Source of the DNA: Clostridiales bacterium UBA3277
GTDB lineage: Bacteria; Bacillota; Clostridia; Oscillospirales; Oscillospiraceae
NCBI GenBank assembly: GCA_002362145.1
Contig: DETX01000014.1
Location: 585-12,151 of the forward strand
Length of the DNA stretch: 11,567 nucleotides
Direction of reading: 5' to 3'
The notes beneath the pieces were generated by a model. The model was not told the DNA's origin and did no database searches. It saw nothing but the letters and a program-made list of their open reading frames with translations. The position numbers were made by a program, and so were the translations under genes. Shown here one piece after another: positions 6,305 to 11,567 of this stretch. Numbering within the stretch: position 1 is the stretch's first letter; each line of letters starts with the position of its first letter.

Positions 6305-6329
6305 GACCCTAGGAAAATCAAAACAAATG

Positions 6330-6338
6330 TGCTATGAT
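6330..6338 (+). promoter_or_regulatory. Extended -10 promoter candidate of the ruv operon
   Basis: TGCTATGAT is an extended -10 element with one mismatch to consensus. No clear -35 is seen. Transcription would begin near 6345, leaving a very short leader before the ATG at 6358, so an additional upstream start is possible. Confidence 0.45.
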
Positions 6339-6357
6339 ATCCCCAGAGGTGAATGGT

Positions 6358-6498
6358 ATGGAAGAAGAAAAGAAGGAAACCCAGGAAGGGTATGAGCCCC
6401 GGCCCGCCTGGGAGGTCTGGGCTGCCAGGGTCGGCCTGGTGCTGATGATCCTGTTCGTGATCTATCAGATCGTCAGCATTGCCGGAGGAGGTCTGTAA
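6358..6498 (+). CDS. Small single-pass membrane protein coupled to ruvC
   Basis: A 46-aa open frame too short for routine gene calls. It begins MEEEKKETQEGYEPRPAWEV, a highly charged, presumably cytosolic segment. It continues with one hydrophobic stretch of about 20 residues (VGLVLMILFVIYQIVSIAG, residues 25-43) and ends GGGL. Ribosome-binding sequence AGAGGTG lies about 6 nt before the ATG at 6358. Its stop shares a base with the ruvC start (TAATG at 6496-6500), and GGAGG within its last codons serves as the ruvC ribosome-binding site, so translation is probably coupled. I recognise no named family. Good initiation signals, a coherent charged-plus-TM layout and coupling make it a likely real gene; its role in relation to RuvABC is unknown. 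Confidence 0.75.
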   Translation: MEEEKKETQEGYEPRPAWEVWAARVGLVLMILFVIYQIVSIAGGGL

Positions 6499-7004
6499 TG
6501 CGGATTCTGGGCATTGACCCCGGTTATGGCATCACCGGCTTCGGCCTGATCGATGCCCAGAGGGGGAAATACACCCTCCTCAACTGCGGAGCCATTACCA
6601 CGCCGCCCAACTCGGACTTCTCCTGGCGGCTGGGGGTCATTTACAACGACATGACCCAGCTTTTACAGACGGCCCAGCCCGAGGCCGTGGCCATTGAAGA
6701 ACTGTTTTTCGGCCACAACGTCACCACCGGCATCAATGTGGCCCAGGCCAGAGGGGTCATTCTGCTGGCCATCCAGCAGACGGGAGTGCCTGTCTATGAA
6801 TACAAACCCATGCAGGTGAAGCAGTCGGTGGTGGGCTATGGAAACGCCACCAAACACCAGGTCCAGGATATGACCCGGCGGCTGCTGAACCTTTCTGCCA
6901 TGCCCAAGCCCGACGACGCCGCCGACGCCGTGGCCATTGCGTTGTGCCACGCCCGGTCCAGCACTTCCATGCTGGCCAGAGTCCGGGGCGGGCAGCCGGG
7001 TTAA
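6498..7004 (+). CDS. ruvC: Holliday junction endonuclease RuvC
   Basis: 168-aa RuvC, which resolves Holliday junctions by symmetric nicking with Mg2+ as part of the RuvABC resolvasome. The N-terminus MRILGIDPGYGITGFG carries catalytic D7. IEELFFGHN supplies the second acidic residue (E67). PDDAADAVAIALCHA holds the final two (D140 and D143 in the D-A-A-D arrangement). ATKHQVQ at 117-123 is part of the conserved C-terminal basic region. Length is normal for the family. The start overlaps the stop of the small membrane-protein gene, and ruvA follows 18 nt after the stop, consistent with one operon in the order small protein-ruvC-ruvA-ruvB. Confidence 0.98.
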   Translation: MRILGIDPGYGITGFGLIDAQRGKYTLLNCGAITTPPNSDFSWRLGVIYNDMTQLLQTAQPEAVAIEELFFGHNVTTGINVAQARGVILLAIQQTGVPVYEYKPMQVKQSVVGYGNATKHQVQDMTRRLLNLSAMPKPDDAADAVAIALCHARSSTSMLARVRGGQPG

Positions 7005-7022
7005 ACATTTGGAGGATTACGT

Positions 7023-7625
7023 ATGCTGTACTATGTTTCCGGGCCGGTGACGGTTCTGGAGCCGGGACTGGCCGTCATTGACTGCGGCGGCGTGGGCTAC
7101 GGCTGCCGCGTCACCGCCTACACCGCCGGCCAGCTGAAGCTGAACCAGACTGCCCGGCTCTATATCACCGAGTCCATCCGGGAGGACGCCTTCGACCTCT
7201 ACGGCTTCATCAGCCGGGAGGAGCAGACGTGCTATGAGCTGCTGACCTCCGTCAACGGGGTGGGGCCCAAGGCCGCCATGGCCATTTTGTCCTCCGGCGG
7301 GCCCCAGAACTTCACCCTGGCGGTGATGACCGGGGACGAGAAGATGCTCACCGCCGCCCAGGGCGTGGGCAAGAAGATCGCCCAGCGCATCATTCTGGAG
7401 CTCAAGGACAAGCTGGGGGGCAGCAGCCTGGAGCTGGATTTCTCCGGCCCCACCGCAGCGGTTCCCGCCCAGAGCGGCTCCGCCGCCGCCCTGGCCAATG
7501 CCGCCCTGCAGGAGCTGGGCTACTCTCCCGCCGAGATTTCCGCCGCCCTCAAGGGCGTGGACCCCGGTGCCACCACCGAGGAAATGGTCCGCTATGCCCT
7601 GCGGGCCATGGTGATGAAGGGGTAA
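7023..7625 (+). CDS. ruvA: Holliday junction branch-migration protein RuvA
   Basis: 200-aa RuvA, the tetrameric four-way-junction-binding subunit that loads the RuvB motor. The N-terminal OB-fold runs from MLYYVSGPV to about residue 62. Two helix-hairpin-helix motifs follow: LTSVNGVGPKAAMAIL (74-89) and LTAAQGVGKKIAQRI (109-123), then KDKLGG. A flexible Ala/Ser/Pro-rich linker (about 135-158) leads to the C-terminal domain III (ALQELGYSPAEI onwards) that contacts RuvB. GGAGG at 7011-7015 lies 7 nt before the ATG. ruvB begins 27 nt after the stop. Confidence 0.98.
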   Translation: MLYYVSGPVTVLEPGLAVIDCGGVGYGCRVTAYTAGQLKLNQTARLYITESIREDAFDLYGFISREEQTCYELLTSVNGVGPKAAMAILSSGGPQNFTLAVMTGDEKMLTAAQGVGKKIAQRIILELKDKLGGSSLELDFSGPTAAVPAQSGSAAALANAALQELGYSPAEISAALKGVDPGATTEEMVRYALRAMVMKG

Positions 7626-7652
7626 GGACCCCCATTGCAGGAGGCTAACATT

Positions 7653-8690
7653 ATGAGTATCGAATTTTCCCAAGAAATGAACGAGCCCATCGTCTCCCCG
7701 GTCTTTGCGCCCCAGGACGCCGGGGAGATCGGCCTGCGGCCCAAGCTCCTCTCCGACTATACCGGCCAGGAGAAGGCCAAGGGGAATCTGGCCGTGTACA
7801 TTGAGGCCGCCCGCCGCCGGGGGGAGCCTTTGGACCACACTCTGCTCTACGGCCCTCCGGGCCTGGGCAAGACCACCCTGGCCGGGGTCATTGCCAATGA
7901 GATGGGAGTGAACATCCGGGTCACCTCCGGCCCTGCCATCGAAAAGCCCGGGGACCTGGCGGCCCTGCTGACCAACCTAAACCCCGGGGACATTCTGTTT
8001 ATCGACGAAATTCACCGCTTAAACCGGGTGGTGGAGGAGATTCTGTACCCGGCCATGGAGGACTTTGCCATCGACATCATCGTGGGCAAGGGTCCCAGCG
8101 CCAACTCCATCCGCCTGGACCTGCCGAAATTCACCCTGGTGGGGGCCACCACCCGGGCGGGCCAGCTCTCGGCCCCCCTCCGGGACCGGTTTGGGGTGAA
8201 TCTGCGCCTGGAGCTGTATACGCCGGAGGAGCTGGCGAAAATCGTCACCCGCAGCGCCGCCATTCTGGGAATGCCCATCGCCCCGGAGGGGGCCATGGAG
8301 ATCGCCTCCCGGAGCCGGGGCACCCCCCGAATCGCCAACCGATTTCTGCGCCGGGTCCGGGACTTTGCCGAGATCATGGGCGACGGCACCATCACCAAGG
8401 AGGCCGCCGACCTGGCCCTGAAGCGGCTGGAGGTGGACAAGCTGGGTCTTGACAACATCGACCGGCTGATGCTCACCGCCATCATCCAGAATTACGGCGG
8501 CGGCCCCGTGGGCCTGGAGACCCTGGCCGCCACCATCGGCGAGGAGGCAGTGACGCTGGAAGATGTGTATGAGCCGTATCTGATGCAGCTGGGCTTTCTC
8601 ACCCGGACCCCCCGGGGCCGGTGCGTCACGGCGCTTGCTTACGACCATCTGCACATCCCCTACGAGGGCCAGAGCCAATTTTCCATCTGA
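7653..8690 (+). CDS. ruvB: Holliday junction branch-migration ATPase RuvB
   Basis: 345-aa AAA+ ATPase that drives branch migration with RuvA. Motifs are Walker [10 protein letters not shown] (residues 67-75), Walker [10 protein letters not shown] (115-123), sensor 1 LVGATTRAG (162-170) and the arginine-finger region LRDRFG (176-181). The C-terminal winged helix ([17 protein letters not shown], then [14 protein letters not shown]) is intact. I chose the ATG at 7653 because CAGGAGG (7638-7644) sits 8 nt upstream. The in-frame TTG at 7635 would add six residues and leave that ribosome-binding site inside the gene. Last gene of the ruv operon, followed by a terminator hairpin at 8746-8798. Confidence 0.98.
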   Translation: MSIEFSQEMNEPIVSPVFAPQDAGEIGLRPKLLSDYTGQEKAKGNLAVYIEAARRRGEPLDHTLLYGPPGLGKTTLAGVIANEMGVNIRVTSGPAIEKPGDLAALLTNLNPGDILFIDEIHRLNRVVEEILYPAMEDFAIDIIVGKGPSANSIRLDLPKFTLVGATTRAGQLSAPLRDRFGVNLRLELYTPEELAKIVTRSAAILGMPIAPEGAMEIASRSRGTPRIANRFLRRVRDFAEIMGDGTITKEAADLALKRLEVDKLGLDNIDRLMLTAIIQNYGGGPVGLETLAATIGEEAVTLEDVYEPYLMQLGFLTRTPRGRCVTALAYDHLHIPYEGQSQFSI

Positions 8691-8745
8691 GCCCGGAAAA
8701 GTACGAAATTTTTCTCAAAAGCGATGGACTTTTCCAAACCAGGCC

Positions 8746-8798
8746 CCGGATATCCTGTACAGGGTGCATAAACGGAAGGAATATCCGGAAATTTTTTT
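8746..8798 (+). terminator. Rho-independent terminator of the ruv operon
   Basis: CCGGATATCCT (8746-8756) pairs with AGGAATATCCGG (8777-8788), with one bulged A, and is followed by AAA and seven T residues (8792-8798). It lies 56 nt past the ruvB stop and 22 nt before the next promoter. Confidence 0.75.
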
Positions 8799-8819
8799 GG
8801 AAATTTTATGGGGAAGCCA

Positions 8820-8848
8820 TTGACAAAATTCCGGCGAATGTGTATAAT
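8820..8848 (+). promoter_or_regulatory. Consensus-perfect sigma-A promoter of the zinc-ribbon gene
   Basis: TTGACA (8820-8825), exactly 17 nt of spacer, then TATAAT (8843-8848): every position of both hexamers matches consensus. Transcription is expected to start around 8855, giving a leader of about 100 nt. This predicts very strong expression unless repressed. Confidence 0.88.
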
Positions 8849-8852
8849 CGAT

Positions 8853-8875
8853 TTTGTGACATCTGATGTCACAAA
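8853..8875. promoter_or_regulatory. 23-bp perfect palindrome at the predicted transcription start
   Basis: TTTGTGACATC (8853-8863) and GATGTCACAAA (8865-8875) are perfect 11-bp arms around a single T. The repeat begins 5 nt after the -10 box and covers the expected +1. As DNA it looks like an operator for a dimeric repressor; as RNA it would form a stable 5'-terminal hairpin. The TGTGA/TCACA halves recall a CRP site, but the 9-nt gap is wrong for CRP/FNR (6 nt). Confidence 0.7.
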
Positions 8876-8953
8876 TTATTCTGACCCTGGGTTATAACAT
8901 TGATCGGGTGGTATTTCACGGGGCATTTTCTAACCGAAGAGAGGTATTTTCCA

Positions 8954-9232
8954 ATGTACGAAGACAAGACTTTAGTCTGCAAGGAGTGCGGCAAGGAATT
9001 CGTGTTCACTGCCGGTGAGCAGGAGTTCTACGCAGAGCGCGGCTTCCAGAACGAGCCCCAGCGCTGCAAGGCTTGCCGTGACGCTCGCAAGAACGCCACC
9101 CGTGGCCCCCGTGAGTTCTTCACTGCCACCTGCGCCCGTTGCGGCGGCGAAGCCAAGGTTCCCTTCCAGCCCAAGTCCGACCGTCCCGTCTACTGCAGCG
9201 AGTGCTTCGCTCAGATGCGGGGCAACGGCTAA
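8954..9232 (+). CDS. Double zinc-ribbon protein (zf-trcl type)
   Basis: 92-aa protein with four CxxC knuckles making two zinc sites: C9/C12 with C38/C41, and C60/C63 with C81/C84. The first half (EDKTLVCKECGKEFVFTAGE, then CKACR) matches my memory of the Pfam 'probable zinc-ribbon' family zf-trcl. The second half, CARCGGEAKVPFQ...RPVYCSECF, is a separate ribbon type also seen as a tail on other bacterial and archaeal proteins. The start is ATG at 8954 with GAGAGG (8939-8944) 9 nt before it; an upstream TTG frame is rejected. Codons such as CGT, GCT and AAG are more frequent than in neighbouring genes, which with the perfect promoter suggests high expression. Likely cytosolic; binding to nucleic acid or ribosome is plausible but not shown. 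Confidence 0.9.
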   Translation: MYEDKTLVCKECGKEFVFTAGEQEFYAERGFQNEPQRCKACRDARKNATRGPREFFTATCARCGGEAKVPFQPKSDRPVYCSECFAQMRGNG

Positions 9233-9246
9233 GCGCCAAACAGACG

Positions 9247-9283
9247 AAAAACAGGACCGAAGAAATTCGGCCCTGTTTTTTTA
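9247..9283 (+). terminator. Rho-independent terminator of the zinc-ribbon gene, probably bidirectional
   Basis: AAAAACAGG-A-CCGAA pairs with TTCGG-C-CCTGTTTTT around a GAAA loop with one A/C mismatch. The plus-strand T-run continues to 9282. It starts 14 nt after the stop codon. The A-rich left arm gives a U-tract on the minus strand, so it can also stop transcription of the convergent ABC operon. Confidence 0.85.
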
Positions 9284-9290
9284 TTGAGAA

Positions 9291-9313
9291 AACCACCAGC
9301 TGAGCTGGTGGTT
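9291..9313 (-). terminator. Second hairpin in the convergent intergenic region
   Basis: AACCACCAGC (9291-9300) and GCTGGTGGTT (9304-9313) form a perfect 10-bp stem with the 3-nt loop TGA. On the minus strand it is followed by TTCTCAATAAAAAAA, not a clear U-tract, so its terminator role is uncertain. Confidence 0.4.
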
Positions 9314-9330
9314 AGGATTTTGGCCTGCTG

Positions 9331-9365
9331 CCGGGAAGAGGGCCAGGCTCTCTTCCCGGTTTTTT
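9331..9365 (+). terminator. Third hairpin with T6 tail near the end of the ABC operon
   Basis: CCGGGAAGAG (9331-9340) pairs with CTCTTCCCGG (9350-9359) and is followed by six T residues on the plus strand. It ends 5 nt before the ABC gene's stop codon on the other strand, so it can act as a backstop against plus-strand readthrough. The minus-strand exit (CAGCAGGCC) lacks a U-tract. Confidence 0.6.
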
Positions 9366-9369
9366 CTGC

Positions 9370-11268
9370 TCATTCCAGCTCGAAGGCGCCGGTGTAGAGC
9401 TGATAGTAGGTGCCCTTCTGGGCGATCAGGTCCTCGTGGGTGCCCCGCTCGATGATACGGCCGTGGTCCAGGACCATGATGCAGTTGGAATTCTGGACCG
9501 TGGAGAGCCGGTGGGCGATGACAAACACCGTCCGGCCCTTCATCAGGGCGTCCATGCCGTCCTGGACCAGTTTTTCCGTCCGGGTGTCGATGGAGGAGGT
9601 GGCCTCGTCCAGGATCATCACCGGCGGGTCCGCCACCGCCGCCCGGGCAATGGCAATGAGCTGCCGCTGGCCCTGGGACAGGCTGGCGCCGTTGCCGGTG
9701 AGCACCGTGTCGTAGCCCTGGGGCAGCCGGGTGATGAAGTCGTGGGCGTTGCTCAGCTTCGCCGCGTGGATGCACGCTTCATCGGAGGCTTCCAGATTGC
9801 CGTAACGGATGTTGTCCATCACCGTGCCGGTGAAGAGGTTGGTGTCCTGCAAGACGACGCCCAGGGACCGGCGCAGGTCGGGCTTGCGGATTTTGTTGAT
9901 GTTGATGCCGTCGTAGCGGATTTTGCCGTCGGCGATGTCGTAGAAGCGGTTGATGAGGTTGGTGATAGTGGTCTTGCCCGCGCCGGTGGCGCCGACGAAG
10001 GCAATCTTCTGGCCGGGGTTGGCGTAGAGCGTCACGTCGTGGAGCACCGTCTTTTCCGGCACATAGCCAAAGTCCACGTCCCCCATGGTGATGTCGCCCT
10101 TGAGCTCGGTGTAGGTGACGGTGCCGTCGGCCTGATGGGGATGCCGCCAGGCCCAGTGGCCGGTTCGCTCCTTGCTCTCCGTAATGGTGCCGTCGGGGGC
10201 GATGGAAGCGTTGACCAGGGTCACATAGCCGTTATCTTCCTCGGAGGGCTCGTCCATCAGCTCAAAGATCCGCTCCGCGCCGGCCAGAGCCATGACGATG
10301 GAGTTGATCTGGTTGCTGATCTGGGAGATGGGCTGGTTGAAGGACCGGGACAGGGTCAAGAAGGCGATGAGGCTGCCCAGGGTGATGAACTTGCCGCCGC
10401 TGACAACAGCCATGACGCCGCCCACAATGGCGAGAATGGCGTACTGGATGTAGCCCAGGTTGTTGTTCACCGGGCCCATGGCGTTGGAGTAGGCGCCGGC
10501 CTGGAAGGCGTTGGCCCGGAGGCTTTCGTTGAGACGGTCGAATTCCTCCTTGCAGGTGTCCTCGTGGTTGAAAACCTTCACCACCCGCTGGCCGTTGATC
10601 ATTTCCTCCACATAACTGTTGACACTGCCCAGGGACTTCTGCTGGCCGATGAAGAAGCCGGCGGACCGGCCCACCACGAACTTGGTCACGAAGATGATGC
10701 CCGTGACGGTGAGCAGCAGCACCAGGGTCAGGATGGGAGACTGCATGAGCATGGCGATGAACACCACAATGAGGGTCACCGCCGAGGAGATGCTCTGGGG
10801 GATGGACTGGGAGATCATCTGCCGCAGGGTATCGATGTCGCTGGTGTAGCGGCTCATGATATCGCCTGCGGGGTGGGTATCGAAATACCGGATGGGAAGG
10901 GTCTGCATATGGATGAACATTTCATCCCGGATGGTCTTTTGGGTTCCCTGGGTCACCTTGACCATGAGCCTCTGCTGGAAGAAGGAGGCGAGGATACCCG
11001 CCAGGAAGAGGCAGGCCAGCCGGACGAGGAAAGCGATCATGGGTCCGAAATCCGGCGTCTCCTGGGCAAGCATGGGGGTGATGTAGTCGTCCACCAGGGT
11101 GCCCAGGGCCGCGGAGCTGCTGGCCATGGCCACGGCGGTGATGACGATGCACACCATCACCACGGCCATGGTGAACTTGTATTTTTCCATATAGCGCAAC
11201 AGGCGCTGGAAGGTTTTCTTGGGGTTTTTGGCTTTGCGGCCGTCGCCGCGCATTTTCACGGGGGGCAT
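9370..11268 (-). CDS. ABC exporter half-transporter, catalytic partner (BmrD/YheH-like)
   Basis: 632-aa half-transporter with an N-terminal six-helix exporter domain and a C-terminal ATPase. Hydrophobic helices are visible from about residues 33-58, 77-98, 160-200 and 270-310. The ATPase has Walker A GATGAGKTT (426-434), Q-loop Q474, signature LSQGQ (530-534), Walker B MILDEATSS with catalytic E555, D-loop SSIDT and H-loop H586, all intact. Between the two domains a segment of about 45 residues (345-390, containing TGHWAWRHPHQADGTVTYT) is longer than in most exporters. Start is ATG at 11268-11266, overlapping the partner's stop as TAATG, with GGAGG (11278-11282) 9 nt upstream; the frame open to 11559 is an antisense-free extension over the partner's coding region and is rejected. 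It should form a heterodimeric inner-membrane multidrug- or lipid-type exporter with the partner. The substrate is unknown. Confidence 0.93.
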   Translation of the reverse strand: MPPVKMRGDGRKAKNPKKTFQRLLRYMEKYKFTMAVVMVCIVITAVAMASSSAALGTLVDDYITPMLAQETPDFGPMIAFLVRLACLFLAGILASFFQQRLMVKVTQGTQKTIRDEMFIHMQTLPIRYFDTHPAGDIMSRYTSDIDTLRQMISQSIPQSISSAVTLIVVFIAMLMQSPILTLVLLLTVTGIIFVTKFVVGRSAGFFIGQQKSLGSVNSYVEEMINGQRVVKVFNHEDTCKEEFDRLNESLRANAFQAGAYSNAMGPVNNNLGYIQYAILAIVGGVMAVVSGGKFITLGSLIAFLTLSRSFNQPISQISNQINSIVMALAGAERIFELMDEPSEEDNGYVTLVNASIAPDGTITESKERTGHWAWRHPHQADGTVTYTELKGDITMGDVDFGYVPEKTVLHDVTLYANPGQKIAFVGATGAGKTTITNLINRFYDIADGKIRYDGININKIRKPDLRRSLGVVLQDTNLFTGTVMDNIRYGNLEASDEACIHAAKLSNAHDFITRLPQGYDTVLTGNGASLSQGQRQLIAIARAAVADPPVMILDEATSSIDTRTEKLVQDGMDALMKGRTVFVIAHRLSTVQNSNCIMVLDHGRIIERGTHEDLIAQKGTYYQLYTGAFELE

Positions 11269-11567
11269 TACGCCTCGCCTCCTTTCGTCTGGGAAGCATA
11301 GACTTCCTGATAGATGGGGGAGGTGGAAAGCAGCTCTTCGTGGGTGCCCTGGGCAACCACCGCGCCGCCGTCCAGAACCAGAATCAGGTCCGCGTCCTCC
11401 ACGGAGGCTACCCGTTGGGCGATGATGAGCTTGGTGGTGTCGGGAATCTCCTCCCGGAAGGCCTTGCGGATCATGGCGTCGGTGTGGGTGTCCACGGCGG
11501 AGGTGGAGTCGTCGAGAATGAGAATCTTCGGCTTTTTCAGCAGGGCCCGGGCGATGCACAGCCGCTG
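11268..11567 (-). CDS. ABC exporter half-transporter, degenerate-site partner, C-terminal 99 residues (runs off right edge)
   Basis: Only the end of the ATPase domain lies in the window, beginning just after the signature motif at QRLCIARALL. The Walker B motif is ILILDDSTSAVD, with Asp in place of the catalytic Glu. The switch residue of the H-loop is Gln (IIAQRVASV) rather than His. Both changes are the hallmark of the degenerate subunit in heterodimeric exporters such as TM287/288 and BmrCD. The stop TAA at 11270-11268 shares its last base with the start of the catalytic partner, so the two are translationally coupled. The assignment to the degenerate partner is well supported even from this fragment. 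Confidence 0.92.
   Translation of the reverse strand, partial: QRLCIARALLKKPKILILDDSTSAVDTHTDAMIRKAFREEIPDTTKLIIAQRVASVEDADLILVLDGGAVVAQGTHEELLSTSPIYQEVYASQTKGGEA

Noticed and set aside
7017..7838. Long minus-strand open frame opposite ruvA and the start of ruvB
   Set aside because: Low-complexity Gly/Leu/His composition, no motif, and fully explained as a shadow of ruvA and ruvB.
8855..8873. CRP/FNR-type site TGTGA...TCACA
   Set aside because: The half-sites are 9 nt apart instead of 6, and the position at +1 does not fit activation. An unknown operator or 5' hairpin is preferred.
8900..8953. Longer zinc-ribbon protein starting at a TTG near 8900
   Set aside because: The family begins at MYEDKTL, and the ATG at 8954 has a proper ribosome-binding site; the TTG does not.
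9436..11301. Very long plus-strand open frame opposite the ABC exporter gene
   Set aside because: It is rich in Gly, His, Val and Asp with no domain, and mirrors the codon pattern of a GC-rich gene on the other strand. The minus-strand frame has all ABC motifs.
1..11567. CRISPR array, insertion sequence or toxin-antitoxin pair
   Set aside because: I saw no regularly spaced repeats, transposase motifs with terminal inverted repeats, or paired small toxin/antitoxin genes in any frame.

Overview
The window looks like a chromosomal stretch of a moderately GC-rich Clostridia bacterium, most likely a gut Oscillospiraceae relative. This is inferred from the HypB-type GTPases carrying the EAD(I/L)DS variant, the zf-trcl zinc-ribbon protein, a BmrCD-like ABC exporter pair, GGAGG ribosome-binding sites and a CCA-encoding tRNA-Leu. 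I cannot place it to genus from sequence alone.

Region 1 (1-3249, minus strand) is an operon-like block read right to left from a good sigma-A-type promoter at 3220-3248. It holds a HypB-family GTPase, an FAD-dependent amine-oxidase-like flavoprotein, a second divergent HypB-family GTPase, and the start of an unidentified protein that leaves the window. No hypA, C, D, E or F is seen. The two metallochaperone-type GTPases flanking a flavoprotein are the most unusual arrangement here.

Region 2 (about 3250-4560) is decayed and mosaic. It contains a plus-strand relic of a sigma-70-family factor, two strong hairpins, an intact minus-strand tRNA-Leu(UAG), and an AT-rich patch with an unrecognised gene broken by one in-frame TAA. 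The 5' half of a second tRNA-Leu, cut exactly at the anticodon loop, sits directly upstream of that gene. This looks like a tRNA-associated insertion or deletion scar.

Region 3 (4557-8800) is housekeeping. A beta-CASP/MBL RNA-processing nuclease homologue (minus) is divergent from a ruv operon (plus): a 46-aa single-span membrane protein translationally coupled to ruvC, then ruvA and ruvB for Holliday-junction processing. The two divergent promoters share the same extended -10 block.

Region 4 (8800-9360) has a consensus-perfect promoter with a 23-bp palindrome at the expected transcription start, a 92-aa double zinc-ribbon protein, and a cluster of three hairpins where it meets the convergent genes.

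Region 5 (9370-11567, minus) carries a heterodimeric ABC exporter: one full 632-aa half-transporter and the C-terminal 99 residues of its partner. The partner has a degenerate Walker B and switch residue. Overall, regions 3 to 5 are ordinary; regions 1 and 2 and the zinc-ribbon promoter deserve a closer look.
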